A stretch of 64,000 bases of DNA. Source: Armigeres subalbatus (lineage: Eukaryota; Arthropoda; Insecta; Diptera; Culicidae). The translations under genes were made by a program, and so were the position numbers. Numbering within the stretch: the stretch's first letter is position 1; each line of letters begins with the position of its first letter. Below, piece by piece: positions 1 through 11,580 of the stretch. The stretch covers positions 16,685,085 through 16,749,084 of the forward strand of contig NC_085140.1 in assembly GCF_024139115.2 (NCBI RefSeq), read 5' to 3'. The notes beneath the pieces were generated by a model. That model saw only the letters and a program-made list of their open reading frames with translations, searched no databases and was not told the DNA's origin.

Positions 1-1037
1 TCACAACAAAACAAATTAGGGACGGTGAAGTAACTTCTTAATTTTTTAAGGAGATATCACAATCGGTTGCATGGAATAGAGAAAGGAGATCAAATAACCA
101 ACTACACGTACATTCAAAATGTACATAAACACATACAGAACTAACATTTGGAGTGAGTGCCAACGGGGCTAGGAAACCAAAACAACTTAGATATCGTCTA
201 TCTACTCCCACTATTGGAAACAGTTTGTATCCGAGTTGTAGCGAAAACCAAATTTAAACCTAAGTAAGTGTTTTTAGATTGACCAAGACGCTGTTTGTTA
301 ATACAGGTTAAATCGGCTCTGAAGAATAAATATATAACATATAACAATAAATGTATCTTTATCAGAGGGGCAGTGCGAGCTAGGGGTCCACAATGTAGAA
401 ATGTGGGATCCCTAACAGGTGCGAACCAAAGAAGGAGTTTTCAATTTTCCGAAGGAGCGAATCTACAATTCCAGCCAGCAAGGCAATAAAGGGAAACCGG
501 GAAGCTACCAAACCAAATTCGACAATATCAGTTTAAGCATTGTTTAGGCGAAGCATGTATTTTGAAACGACACTAGAAATAAACGAGATCAGAACTACAT
601 ATAAATAACCTATAGGTTGATAGGAGTTAATAGGAACGAACATTTGGAAGAGAAGTTAAGGCATAAAGAAAAAAAAAGTTTTCTTTTCATAATATAAATA
701 ATTGCACCCTAGTAAAAAAAAACTTCATAATTCATCTGATACAGTGGTCTACCTAAGATATAGTTTTCTGTATCTATCAGAAAATGTGTTCGCAATCTCA
801 GTGAGAAACTTGGCATCCATTGTATTCGGGCGTTTTCATTCCAATTATACAAAAGCAAACTTTTCGAACAGTTTCTGCACAACAAAGATAAGGTTGGGAA
901 AACTCCAATGTCCCTGATTTTAGTACCAATCTTTTTTTTAATCTTGTGTTTATTTGGAAGGCTCATTTGGCGTTACGGATATTTTGTTTTTTTGCACAAT
1001 TCATTTTAGATTTTTTTATTCTTCCTAACAACTAGAG
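1..1037. other. AT-rich stretch without a recognisable gene
   Basis: No reading frame here has recognisable domain content or splice signals that join into a gene. The open frames are short, low in complexity and overlap on both strands. It could be intron or 3' flank of a gene outside the window. Confidence 0.6.
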
Positions 1038-1225
1038 TAAAGGCTGCCCCAGATCTAAGCGATTTCATCGCCGTGACGGCGACAACTAGTCGCCGCGATT
1101 CTATCGTTGGGTAGCTGCAGGCAATGTTATATTTACGCTTCCATACCAACGGCGACAGAATCGCTGTCGCCAAGCGATAGAATCGCGTTGTGACTGTCGC
1201 GTCGCGTGTGTTTGGGGGAACCTTA
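1038..1225. mobile_element. MITE-like foldback element
   Basis: Ends are TAAAGGCTGCCCC on the left and GGGGGAACCTTA on the right, which are imperfect inverted repeats. Inside, CGCGATTCTATCGTTGG (about 1096) is answered by CCAAGCGATAGAATCGCG (about 1170). The interior is GC-rich compared with its flanks and repeats CGCGA/GTCGC motifs. No transposase frame is present, so this is a non-autonomous inverted-repeat element. The superfamily is not determined. Confidence 0.65.
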
Positions 1226-2337
1226 AGTTTGGGTACACGTGGGTGACTGGAGGTTAGGGATCACAAATACACAATAGGAAAGGGAAGGAATGGAAGACAT
1301 ACAAAAAAGACGGGAAACAACGAAAAGAAGAGTTTTTTTTCAACTTGTATACAAGTGCGATTTTCATGTTTTTGTTATGATTCGAGGAGGTTTTTGCTTC
1401 TCTTTTATCGTTGTTCGTTATCTTTCGAGAGCGATTTCTGCAAACCCTGGCCATAACTCTTTTTCGAATTTTAGATTTAAGACTGTCGTGAACGATTTTT
1501 TCAGTGTACATAATTTTTTTGACGTAGAACTACGTTTGTCTTTTCTATATTAGGGTACACTTTACGATTGCAAAAAATTGAAAATCGTCACGAAAATATG
1601 ATAGACTTTTTAGCTTCATAAACTTCATAAAAGCCAACATTTAGAATAAATCTCCACTTTTTCACCGTTTAATAGACGGAATGTAAAATGGCAAATGTGT
1701 GGCTTTAATTAAAAAAAATACAAATAAACAGAGAAAACCGTGAAGTTGCGTTTGTTTTGACTAGAGGTGCGTACACGTTCAGAGAGATGGGTCGAACAAA
1801 AAACAAATGAACAAATAGAGAAAATGACTTCGTCATGACATGATCTGCTGGTACTCGCATATCAGCATTGAATAGCATTCAATTTTATCATACTTCCACA
1901 TAACATGATAAAAAATGAGACATTGTTCCGGAGAAGTGTGAAAAAAAAATACCAAACCTACCTTGTCCTATATTGGATGTACCAACATACCAGTTCCATT
2001 ATAAATTTACATAAACACTTTTTTTTTCCACGATATAAATCATTTTATGTTAACTCATCCAATGATGGACTATGCAAAACTTTATCACAATCGCAAAATG
2101 TTTGAATTTATTAGATTTTTTACATGAGACACGCGGTTCGAAACTTCATCGGCTATTGTCTCAGTATGCGAAAAACCACTGATATGAAACTGATATGAAA
2201 GTACCGGCAGTGGTATTTGCATTAAATTTTATTAAAAAACAATTTAATTAAATTTCCGCAGATCAGTTTGGACATCAAGTTCCGAACAAAATCCTCACAT
2301 GATTTAAAGGTGAAATTTTCCAGAATCTAAATAAATT
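1226..2337. other. Non-coding AT-rich stretch
   Basis: Nothing recognisable. The ORFs at 1254-1553 overlap each other on opposite strands and are low-complexity. Confidence 0.55.
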
Positions 2338-2503
2338 TCACCTCGAATTTTCAGAGGCACCAATCTAACCAAAGAAGCAACCGATGACTGTCATCTTTCT
2401 ATTTTGACTTTGCTGAGAGCGACGCAGCAACCATAGATTAAAGAGATGACAGTTGCTTTTTGCTTCAGTATTGATAGTGGTGCCCTTGAAAACGCGAGGT
2501 GAA
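2338..2503. mobile_element. Diverged MITE related to the next element
   Basis: The left end TTCACCTCG and right end CGAGGTGAA are inverted. They continue as TTTTCAGAGGCACCA on the left and TGGTGCCCTTGAAAA on the right. An inner ACTGTCATCT/AGATGACAGT pair and a GACGCAGCAA motif are also seen. The element at 2751-2967 has the same CTCG-CGTTTTC-GGGCACACCA order and the same GACGCAGCAA core, so the two probably belong to one family. Confidence 0.6.
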
Positions 2504-2750
2504 TAAACATTGGATTCCAAAAGTTCGTCCTTAAGAATTCTCTACGATTTGCAAAAAAAAATCAATTTTTTGGGTTTATTAGCCCAAATAATCTTGACGG
2601 ATCTATAGGGCACTGCACGGAAAGATCTCTTCCTCTTTCGTTCTTCATATATTTTGACATTTACCGGCCTTGTTGTTTTCTAATTTCTTTGCAGTGAGAA
2701 AGAGACAACGCAGTCCGTGCAGTGCGCTATAGAAATTTTTCCATTTAAGG

Positions 2751-2967
2751 CCATTCCTCACGGAATCCATGTTTCAAAGTGCTCGCGTTTTCGGGGCACA
2801 CCACTCGATACGGAAGCACGCACAACTGTCATTTTTATTTTTTCACGCATGCTGCGACGCAGCAAAGCTAAATTAACAAAAATGACAATTGTGCGCCGCC
2901 TCCGTATCGAGTGGTGTGCCCCCGAAAACGCGAGCACTTTGAAACTTGGATTCCGTGAGGAGTGACC
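2751..2967. mobile_element. TTAA-flanked MITE with long inverted repeats
   Basis: About 217 bp with near-perfect inverted arms of about 75 bp. The left end is GGCCATTCCTCACGG and the right end is CCGTGAGGAGTGACC. TTAA occurs at 2747-2750 and again at 2968-2971. TTAA duplications are characteristic of piggyBac-type transposition, so a piggyBac-mobilised MITE is the likely identity. No transposase frame is present. Confidence 0.75.
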
Positions 2968-3311
2968 TTAAAATAATGAATTATTCACGAGAAAAAGGAG
3001 ATATCGAGGAATAGAAGGGGAATTGAAATGGGTACTAGATCGAAGAAAGCTCGTTGATAAATGAAAAATGATAATAAAACAAATGTCATTTCTTGTTTTT
3101 GATGTGTTTGTTATTGTCCCAAGGTTGTCTATTGGTGGCAACTCCGACGATGCACTACTCGCGATAGATGGGCGGTCGATACACGATGCAATCCCTCTGT
3201 TTGGTGGTTGCCCAATGTTGGTAGAATCAAGCAACTCCTGCGTAACCCTCTGCTCCGATATCAACTGCGCAGAGATAATGAGACCATTCTTCACATCGTG
3301 GACTGCAGGCC

Positions 3312-3611
3312 CTTCCTCTTCTTCTTCTTATTATTATTGGCATTACATCCCCACACTGGGACAGAGCCGCCTCGCAGCTTAGTGTTCATTAAGCACTTCC
3401 ACAGTTTTTAACTGCGAGGTTTCTAAGCCAGGTTACCATTTTTGCATTCGTATATGATGAGGCTAACACGATGATACTTTTAAGCCCAGGGAAGTCGAGA
3501 CAATTTCCAATCCGAAAATTGTCTAGACCGGCACCGGGAATCGAACCCAGCCACCCTCAGCATGGTCTTGCTTTGTAGCCGCGCGTCTTACCTCATGGCT
3601 AAGGAGGGCCC
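3312..3611 (-). mobile_element. Feilai-type SINE
   Basis: On the minus strand the element starts with GGGCCCTCCTTAGCC, has a tRNA-like B box (GGGTTCGATTCCCGG), and ends in the body TCCCAGTGTGGGGATGTAATG with an AATAA/GAAGAAG tail. This is the layout of Feilai, a tRNA-derived SINE described from Aedes aegypti. It carries no protein. Confidence 0.85.
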
Positions 3612-3634
3612 CATAATCCGTTATTTTGTCTTTG

Positions 3635-3790
3635 CATCCTATTGCCGGAGAGTTTCCTATTGAAAGTTAACCGGATCGGACTATGGGATCGGAAGTTATG
3701 GACAAAATACAATTTTTAACTTGTACGAGAAAGGCACCATCACCGCTAGGTGGATTAATCAGGGTTTTTTTATTTGAATAGTTTTGAGTC
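3635..3790 (+). repeat. Fragment of the 167-bp repeat family
   Basis: Contains CCGGATCGGACTATGGGATC and AAGTTATGG, the same core as the tandem units at 58055-59225. It ends in GAAAGGCACCATCACCGCTAGG followed by a T run. The same end motif recurs at about 62002-62040, so this appears to be the terminus of a dispersed element of that family. Confidence 0.6.
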
Positions 3791-5191
3791 GAGTTTTATT
3801 TTTTTTTTAATTTTTCTCGACTATACTGAGGGTAACCGCTTCTTGTGTAAATGAGAACTGTTCGATAAGTGAATTTTCTAAAATAGACTAAAAGTGGCAT
3901 AATCCTGAAAATTTTGAACGCCATAACGTCTATTGTTGAACACTCCGTACATTTTTTAATCGTATCATTGAACAACTTCCCCTAATATATCCTTTGTTTT
4001 TAGTCAGTCGAACAACTGATACCGTAATCAATAAACACATGAGCCAATGAAAACATTACTCAATCCACTTACCTTGCATCTTTCATAAAAGATAGGCGCT
4101 GCTATTAATTCATTACTCACTTTTGTACAAAGTTCTTCCAACATTTGACATACCATGAGCTCGAACACTGAAACAAATGGAAAGCTGCTGATCGTTATGA
4201 TTTTCTGTCAATTATGGCTGCCACACATACACATTAACAAGGTATTTGATCTACTGAAGGAAGAACTAAAAGTATGCTAGACAAATTTTAAACAAACAAT
4301 AAAATGCTCAATTGAGTCATTGCAATTTTGCGCTATACACTACAGACGACGGAAAATTAGGAAAAGAAAAACGAAATCAATGTGCTTTTTAACATCTTGA
4401 GAAAGACGTACATTAAACTGTGTTTAGAGATTTTCTATTGGCTAGAATTGGAATTTTGTTTTGGGTGAAAAAAAAAACCTAACTGGACAAATCAGTAGCG
4501 CGTATTGTTCGTAGTATTGAAAAGAGATAAAATTAATTGTTGAAGAAATAGTAATAATATACAAACTAAAGGAACTCACACAATTGGAGTTATTATACTA
4601 TATTATCAAATGTATAAAAACAAACAAAAATGCAACTATGTATGCAATAGATGTGAAATAAACAGATGGAAATAAGTTAGAAATGAGTTTTCTTTCACAA
4701 AACAAGCAACCTCCACATTTTTTTTACTCAAGTAAGAAATTTATTCGCGCTTTCAGAAAAAGATTGATTTCTTTCAACTTCATTTTAGCATTTGACTTGC
4801 AAATGGTTGTATTTTTCAGTTTTATATTTTAAAATCAATAATCTGTTCAACAATGATATAATCTGATCTGATAGATGCTTCTAAACTTGCTTGTGTATCA
4901 ATGTGCTTTCATTTTTTGGTAAACTTGTTTATTTTTATTTTCCTACTAATACTACTGTTACTGTTGGTTACGACTCATTCCAATTATTCCTAAGGATTTT
5001 GCTATAGAGAGTCAGCATTGCACTATCCTATCAGTGAATCTACACTAGTTTTATAGCTTCTTTCGCATACTAAAAAATAAATCATATCTATTTATAACGC
5101 CACGTGTGCTTTTTTTTCTAAACTGGATTAAATATCAAACACAATGAGTATCGTTTTATTTGGTTCGTAAAAAAGAATGCTGGAAAAGAGA
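3791..5191. other. AT-rich, possible 3' UTR of the 5192-5622 exon
   Basis: No coding sequence is recognised. Read on the minus strand it lies directly downstream of the stop at 5192-5194. Minus-strand AATAAA signals occur at about 5155-5160, 4929 and 4739. Assignment as 3' UTR is inference from position and these signals only. Confidence 0.35.
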
Positions 5192-5622
5192 TTAACTCAT
5201 CCGAGGTTCCACGCCATCGTCTTCATCCTCTTCAAAGCTGTCATTGGTATAGTCACACTCGCTGCCCTCCACCTCAACCTTACTGCTACTATCAGTACCT
5301 GGCGGCGTCACGACGATAACCGAGCGGTTCGTTTCCCATGCGCGTCTTCGTCTCTGTTGTTGTTGCTGTCTTCTGCGTCGATCACTTTTGCTAGGGGAAT
5401 TGTACGGGCTGGGATGCCCTCCACCCTCACCAGCCCTGCAACTGCTACTGGACGGTTCCCGTAGTGATATCGCTTCCGCTGTCACCTCCCCACCTTCATC
5501 TCCACCATCATCATCATCATCAATCTCATCCTTCCTCTCCTCTTCATCATCATCACCATTCAACACCACCAGCAGTATTTCATTGTCCTCTGTATCACAA
5601 CTGTCTTCTAGTGGAGCAACCC
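5192..5622 (-). CDS. 3' terminal exon of an unidentified acidic protein
   Basis: A minus-strand frame opens after a good acceptor (CGCCTCCTTTCGCAG ending at 5623) and runs about 143 codons to a TAA at 5192. The predicted peptide starts VAPLEDSCDTEDNEILLVV and then has an acidic block (DDDEEERKDEIDDDDD). A Ser/Pro-rich part, a basic QQQQQRRRR stretch and a second acidic block (DYTNDSFEEDEDDGV) near the C-terminus follow. There is no recognisable domain. Composition and strand bias look like a disordered C-terminal tail of a host protein. The upstream exons were not found, although the same frame stays open to 5773, so a start inside that extension is an alternative. The antisense Ser-rich frame at 5388-5792 is taken as a shadow. 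The gene identity is unknown. Confidence 0.5.
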
Positions 5623-5773
5623 CTGCGAAAGGAGGCGCCAAAATGGAAATGGAATTGACCACCATACACAAAAACAGCGCGCGAGCGGGAGGAAGCACGA
5701 AGCGATATTTTCGCGAAATGGAATGTGGAAGAGAGAAAAGAAACAAAGATAAACAAAGAGGAGATGAAAGCAA

Positions 5774-6907
5774 TCAGTGTGTCTTGGATTGAGAAACTAA
5801 TCTAATTTTGCAATTTTTCTTAACAATAAGAAAGCTACGAATGCCAAATAGTCGGTTCTTCAATTTTGGTTTGTTTAGTGTACGGCAAGCAAAAGAGGTG
5901 GGACTAAAAATGCAACATCAGCAACCAAACAGAGAGGGAGGGATTTTACATACCAGATTAGCACGAATGCATTGATTGGTTAAAATCGCTGTTATAGACG
6001 CGAAGCACATAGGAAGAAGGAAGGTGAGACGGGAGGAGGCGGCATGGTATGAAACATTTTATGAACTTCTCACCAGATGAAAGAAAACTCACTCAATTGA
6101 CTACTACTTATACCTAATGCAATTTGCTACGTTTCTAAATTACGATTGCTTGGCTTTTCTCTGGTATCACTCTACGTATTATTTTGTTATCATCCACAGT
6201 GTCTTTTTTTCCAAACTATACCTTAACATTGATTCACAAACGCTGTCCCAACAGCGTTTATTATTTTGAAATGGTTATGGTTGTGACAAATTGTTAATTG
6301 TTTTGAATAGTATAACTGTTCGTTTGGTAGTTGTTAAAAGCCTGATTGGGTGCCTTTGTAGCTGTTGCTCATAAACATGTGCTGATGCGTTGCTGATAAC
6401 TATTTATTCGATATTTTAAGTGGAGTCTACATGGATGTATAATAATTGTAAGCTTTATGTAGAATTCAGCATTCTGGTTTACGTGGTCGGGAATTATCAT
6501 TGTGATAAAATGTCGATGTCCTTTAAATATAAGTGGTCAGTTGAGAACGATTCAACAATAGTTCAATGAATAAAAACTATCTGCCAAGTGCATATCTGGT
6601 ACATGTTGTTTGAGCAATTAATTGAATACTGTTATTTCCAATTTATGACAAAGTATTAGGAGAAGAAGAAGTTATATTTAACAACTTTTTAGAACAGTTG
6701 CCAATGAATAAAACATCAATGAGATGAAAGTGAGACTTAAAGACGGTTTCGTGTTTTAGGGTTACTCTTGGTACATCAGTTTGAAATGTTTCTAACTAGG
6801 CCTAATGTTTTTGCTCAAAAAGGTGGTTTCGGAAGACCAATTGCCGATACTGATGTCGATAATCTTGAGGCTGCATATGGTTCGCTTCGTACAGCTGTTG
6901 ACGTCAA
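5774..6907. other. Non-coding stretch
   Basis: AT-rich with no supported gene. It may be intron of the gene ending at 5192. No inverted-repeat element was recognised by eye. Confidence 0.5.
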
Positions 6908-7202
6908 CTTCTTCTTCTTCTTCTTCTTATTGGCATCACATCCCCACACTGGGACAGAGCCGCCTCGCAGCTTAGTGTTCATTAAGCACTTCAACAGTTG
7001 TTAACTGCGAGGTTTCTAAGCCAAGTTACCATTTTTGCATTTGTATATCATGAGGCTAACACGATGATACTTTTATGCCCAGGGAAGTCGAGACAATTTC
7101 CAATCCGAAAATTGCCTAGACCGGCACCAGGAATCGAACCCAGCCACCCTCAGCATGGTCTTGCTTTGTAGCCGCGCGTCTTACCGCACGGCTAAGGAGG
7201 GC
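6908..7202 (-). mobile_element. Feilai-type SINE with target-site duplication
   Basis: A full-length minus-strand SINE of the same family as at 3312. The tail is (CTT)n at 6908-6929 and the tRNA-related head ends at GGAGGGC. It is bordered by GTTGACGTCAA at 6897-6907 and again at 7203-7213, a perfect 11-bp target-site duplication. This fixes both ends and indicates LINE-mediated insertion. Confidence 0.92.
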
Positions 7203-7632
7203 GTTGACGTCAACAATGAGTTTTAATGGTGATGCTTGATGCATATTTTGATTCATAAGCGTGTAGCCTGGCGAACTTCTTTGAAATATCAAATGCGTAT
7301 TTGATGACCACAGCGACTGCTGTCCGTATACTATCCGCAACATGACTGAACTGAACAACAGAACTGAAACAACGTCTGTTCACCAAGAAGGTTCGGCTCA
7401 AAAGCGTTATGTTTTAGCACTTTTTATTATGCATCTCTTTGGAGGTCTTTTAAGCGTTATGATCAGCATCCCCTAGAAGTGAGATAATTTTTTCCGCAAA
7501 GCGGAAACATTCAATGTTTTTGTCTTCACAAAAGTTGTAGCAAAAGTTCTCCTGAAAAACTTTGCCAAAAACGCCAAGTTCGTAATTGCATTTACATACA
7601 TTTATTATGTCAACAAGTTTTAAATATTTTTA

Positions 7633-10020
7633 TCAAGAAAACGCACATATGGAGACGCATGGTGCATTGTATCTCCTTGTGAATATTTTATACTTGCAAT
7701 TGGCTACAGCTCTTTTTTTAAACCTACGCCGAATAGAGTATTTCTCCACTGGACTCAGTGATCCTGTGGCTAATCGCATCACAGTCGCCCTGATCAAATT
7801 CGGCGCCCTCATATACTCTTCAACTGCAAAAAGCCATTTGTATGCGGCCATTTCCAGAAGCTTCTCTTCAGGTTCTCTATTGAAATGTTTCAATCTTCGC
7901 TTGACGTTCTTCCGGCATACGAACAACGTGTCTAGCCCACCGTAGTCTGCCGTGTGACATAAGCTTAAAAAAACAATATCCACCCCTTTATACACCTGGT
8001 ACAACTCGTGATTCATGCGACGCCGCCAGATACCGTTCTGCTGTTTACCGCCGAGTATTGTCCGCAGCACTTTACGCTCAAACACTCCGAAAGCTCTCCG
8101 ATCAGCCTCCTTTAACGTCCATGTTTCATGGCCGTATAAAGCCACCGGAAAAATCATAGTATACAGCGCGAATTTTTTTTTTCGTTTGCAGACTACGGGA
8201 CTTAAGCTGGTTACGAAGTCCGTAATAAGCCGCTAATGTTCCAAGATACACAAATTCTTTCAACACTTCAAATTTTTCCTCATCCAGCACCATTTCACTA
8301 CCACCCCCACTACTGAACCCACGTTGATTGCCAGCGACCATGTACTTCGTTTGCTGGTATTGATCGTGAGTCCAATCCTCGCTGTCTCCCTCGAGAGTGC
8401 ATCACCCTGTTTTAATCCATCCAAGGTAACAAATGATGTCGATATCTCATCAGCAACCCTTACACTTGATTTCGATCCGTCCAACGTTAAGTATACGAAT
8501 CAGCCGTATCAGTTTCGCTGGAAAACCATGTTCTAGCATAATTTGCCATAATTCATTCCGTTTCATTGAATCGTACGCCGCCTTGAAATCAATGAACAGA
8601 TGATGAGTCAGCAAAGTTGTACTACCGAAATTTTCAAGGATTTGTCTCAGGGTAAACATTTGATCCGTCGTTGATCGGCTCTCTTGAAAACCTGCCTGGT
8701 ATTCGCCGACGAAGGACTTTTCAAGCGGTCTCAATCTGTTGAACAGAGGCCACATGGGACATAATTTTGTACGCCGAATTAAGGGAGAATTATTCCTCGG
8801 TAAATTTGGCGCACTCTAGTCTGTGCCCTTTTTTAAAGGGGAGAGGCAGATGAGGCCGTCCAACCAGCTAGCAGGCAATTCCTCGTTTTCCCATATTTTC
8901 AACATAATATGGTGCACAACTTCATAAAGCTGCTGCAGTTCAGCCGGGAGCTGGTCCTTACACGCAGCCTTATTGTTTTTCAGCTCTTTAATAGCTTTTC
9001 AAACCTCATCTAGTGTAGGTGGCTCCACAGCTTGTCCATCGTCGCTAATATTTATTCTGTTCGCCGATGCACCGTCACTTCCACTATTCAACAAAGTCTC
9101 GAAGTGTTGCTTTCCACCCTGGCACAGCCACTTCGGTTTTATCTTGTCAACAAATTTCCTTTCTTGGTCGTTTACGCACATTGAAAGGAGATGGCGCTGT
9201 CTTTCTCCGCACGCCATAAGTGACAGTCTCATAAAACCTCTGCATATTACATTCTGCTCCACGCTTTCCTGCGCCTCTACTAATAACTCTCAGTTCTTCA
9301 ATACTCTTTTTCTATTTCACCTGCGGGTGCGGGGTTCTGTTTTCCAGCTGCACTCTTGTGTTTCCCTTACCATGAACCGATATCTATTCGATCGGGTACC
9401 TGACACCAACATCCGACTTCTGGCAACGTTTCTTCTCGGTCTGTCACGCTCTGACACTCCACATTGAACCAACCCGTCCCAATGGGTCCGCCTTTGTGCA
9501 GTGCCTACCACTTCCTCGGTGCTGTTATGCTCACCGATCCATGGATCGACTCCCATGTAGATCATTGATGTTGTCGCTAACGTTGTCGATTGTACTTCAT
9601 CCGTTCGTCAGGCTTCTGGCGATACTCCCTTCTATAAACAATCGCTGGATATTGTAACATAACGTTCTGGCTGCGATCTTTTCGTTCGATGAGTTGATAG
9701 CCGTAGTCCGGGTTTTCACTGACAACAACAGGTAGTGATCAGAGAGTCAATGTGCGGACCTCTAGTGTCCGCACATCGATAACGCCGAGAAATAGCACCC
9801 ATCCACCAGAACATGGTTGCAAGTTTCCACCATTTGGGTGTTTCCATGGCCATCCCTCTGACAGCAGCCAGAATTCACTAGCCGTAGGTCGTTGGTCGTT
9901 GGTAGCAGAGTGAAGACTCTCCTACTGCAGGGTTCTGGGCCGCTCACTCAATCTCAGGCATAGAGCCGCTTTCTCACGAAATGTTTCCTGGGGAGAAATC
10001 GCTTTTCGAGAAAAACAACC
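7633..10020 (-). pseudogene. Decayed RTE-type non-LTR retrotransposon ORF2
   Basis: Minus-strand fragments in different frames line up as one RTE-clade polyprotein. From the N-terminal side there is an endonuclease piece (NDLRLVN at about 9900, then NHVLVDG), then ISDDGQAVEPPTLDEV (about 9000-9050). RT motifs follow (YQAGFQESRSTTDQM and FIDFKAAYDS at 8550-8710, GLKQGDALS at about 8400), and the conserved C-terminus is RAFGVFERKVLRTILGGK at about 8050-8105. Several frameshifts break it. The sequence passes from GLKQGDALS directly to the SLTINTSK-like part, so the catalytic YADD segment is deleted. The element cannot be active. The clade call rests on these motifs and is fairly secure. Confidence 0.8.
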
Positions 10021-10170
10021 GGAGAGTGATAAACCATTTTCTGCTCACTTCCGACTGCTTCGCGGAAAAGTTGGTTTCTCGTTTTCTTCTACATCCGAGC
10101 TTTATTTGGTGCCATCAGCAATGCGGCATAAACAAACCAAATTACCAACATGCAGATAAATATGAGTGAA

Positions 10171-10271
10171 AGAGGTTAAAAAAATCGATTTTGCCCACAG
10201 TGCTCATCCGATTCTTTATCATGTTCTGAGCGGTCCTCTGAAAGCAAAATCGATTTTTTGAACCACCCTAA
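10171..10271. mobile_element. Short MITE (copy A)
   Basis: The right terminal repeat AAAATCGATTTTTTGAACC ends in ACCCTAA. The left repeat (GGTTAAAAAAATCGATTTTG) is eroded at its tip. The intact counterpart is at 28246-28353. Confidence 0.6.
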
Positions 10272-10340
10272 TGGTGGTGTAGCTGTGAATGGACGCATCC
10301 TCATTGGCTATTATTCTAGGGTTCGAGTCCAAGCGTGGCC
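10272..10340 (+). other. tRNA-like sequence, probable SINE head (copy A)
   Basis: TGGTGGTGTAGCTG resembles a pol III A box and GGGTTCGAGTCC is a good B box 45 bases further on. A clean cloverleaf could not be drawn, so a tRNA-derived SINE fragment or tRNA pseudogene is more likely than a functional tRNA. The equivalent in copy C is 28354-28421. Confidence 0.4.
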
Positions 10341-10427
10341 AAATACAACATTTTATAGTATTCTTTTCATGGATAATTCTCGAGAAAAGTGAGTGAGAGG
10401 TAAAAGTGATGAAACGAAAAAGGATTT

Positions 10428-10980
10428 TCATCTGTCAAGTACGATTTTTCGCTTATCTTCCAAGGCTAGCCCCAGGGAAAAAGATTGGTAGGTTAGTGAC
10501 GTTCCTCGCCATAAACAACGGAAATACAGATTCTCCCTGGGTCCTACAAAATGCTTGCTGGTTGTCGTGGAAACTTGCCCCGTACCGATTATGGGACGGA
10601 AAAAGTCCTCTCTACCGACCTGAGCGTTAGCGTCTCCGATAACAATTTTTACGTCATGCTTTGGGCACTCCATAGGCTTTATCAAGACATTCATAAAACG
10701 TCCTTCACGTCGTCGGATTTATCGTTTGTCGGTGGGTAAAACGTTGATTAGGTTGTAATTGGCGAATTTGCCCGTTACGTATCCTCAACACACAGATGCG
10801 TTTTCGCTAATTTCCATCGCATCACTCGCAATCATACTTCTTTGTGTATGTGATGTTAATTAGAATGGTGAGACGTGAAATGTGATTTCCATAGCAAAAA
10901 AGTGCTAGTGTCCGAAGTTTAAATTTGCATGGTACTAGAGCAATTTCATTTCGCAAAAAACGTTTGGGTACTGATAATTT
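10428..10980 (-). pseudogene. RTE endonuclease fragment (copy A)
   Basis: The minus-strand peptide has MECPKHDVKIVIGDANAQV followed by GREDFFRPIIG, an APE-type endonuclease segment of RTE elements with the GDxNAQVG motif. It would precede the NDLRLVN endonuclease piece at about 9900, so it may be the 5' part of the element at 7633-10020, split by the sequence at 10031-10427. It is also present at 28500-29050 in copy C. Confidence 0.65.
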
Positions 10981-10984
10981 GGTA

Positions 10985-11278
10985 CTTCTTCTTCTTCTTA
11001 TTGGCATTACATCCCCTTACACTGGGACAGAGCGCTTCGCAGCTTAGTGTTTATTGGCGCTACTTTCCACAGTTATTAACTGCGAGGCTTCTAAGCCAGG
11101 TTACCATTTTGCATTCGTATATCATAGGCTAACACGATGATACTTTTTATGCCCAGGAAGTCCGGGAAACAATTTCCAATCCGAAAATGCCTAGACTGGC
11201 ACCGGGGAACCCAGCCACCCTCACCATGGAATTCTTAGCTTTGTAGCCGCGCGTCTTAACGCACGGCTAAGAAGGCCC
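10985..11278 (-). mobile_element. Feilai-type SINE (copy A, left)
   Basis: Same family as 6908-7202, with more indels (for example ACTGGGACAGAGCGCTTCGC). The copy C equivalent is 29052-29344, with the same flanks (AATTTGGTA on the left, AAGGGCGTTATTGATATGG on the right). It inserted before the block was copied. Confidence 0.85.
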
Positions 11279-11325
11279 AAGGGCGTTATTGATATGGCTG
11301 GCGAATCTTAGCTTTTGGTCTAACG

Positions 11326-11580
11326 TCAAGCCGAGGTACAGAAACTACAGGAACTTGTTGTCCACACACGTTGATTTGTCTGCGAGGGAAGATTGGCTTT
11401 ACGGCTTCGCTTTCTTGTGAAAAAGATTGTTTGCGACTTTCCACCATTGACCTTTATTTTCCACTTTTTATGATAGTCCTCAATTGCATCCCCTGTAACG
11501 CTGGGTAGACACCTTTGCATGGTGTGTGTTACGGCTGTTCGCCACATTGAGAGTTGACGTAAAGTCAATGTCAACTTCTC
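11326..11580 (-). pseudogene. Jockey-type RT thumb fragment (copy A)
   Basis: The minus-strand frame includes GDAIEDYHKKWKIKVNGGKS followed by QTIFFTRKRSRK. WKIKxNxxKSQxIFFTRKR is a signature of Jockey-clade reverse transcriptases just after the palm. Only this segment is present here. The same region also occurs at 13320-13450 on the other side of the satellite. Confidence 0.65.

Noticed and set aside
1254..1553. Overlapping 85-87 codon ORFs on both strands
   Set aside because: No start context, splice sites or recognisable content. Chance frames in AT-rich DNA.
5388..5792. Plus-strand Ser-rich frame opposite the acidic exon
   Set aside because: It is the complement of Asp/Glu codon runs (GAC/GAG read as Ser/Leu/His) and has no splice or domain support.
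7586..8236. Plus-strand ORFs over the RTE C-terminal region
   Set aside because: Antisense of the conserved RTE protein read on the minus strand.
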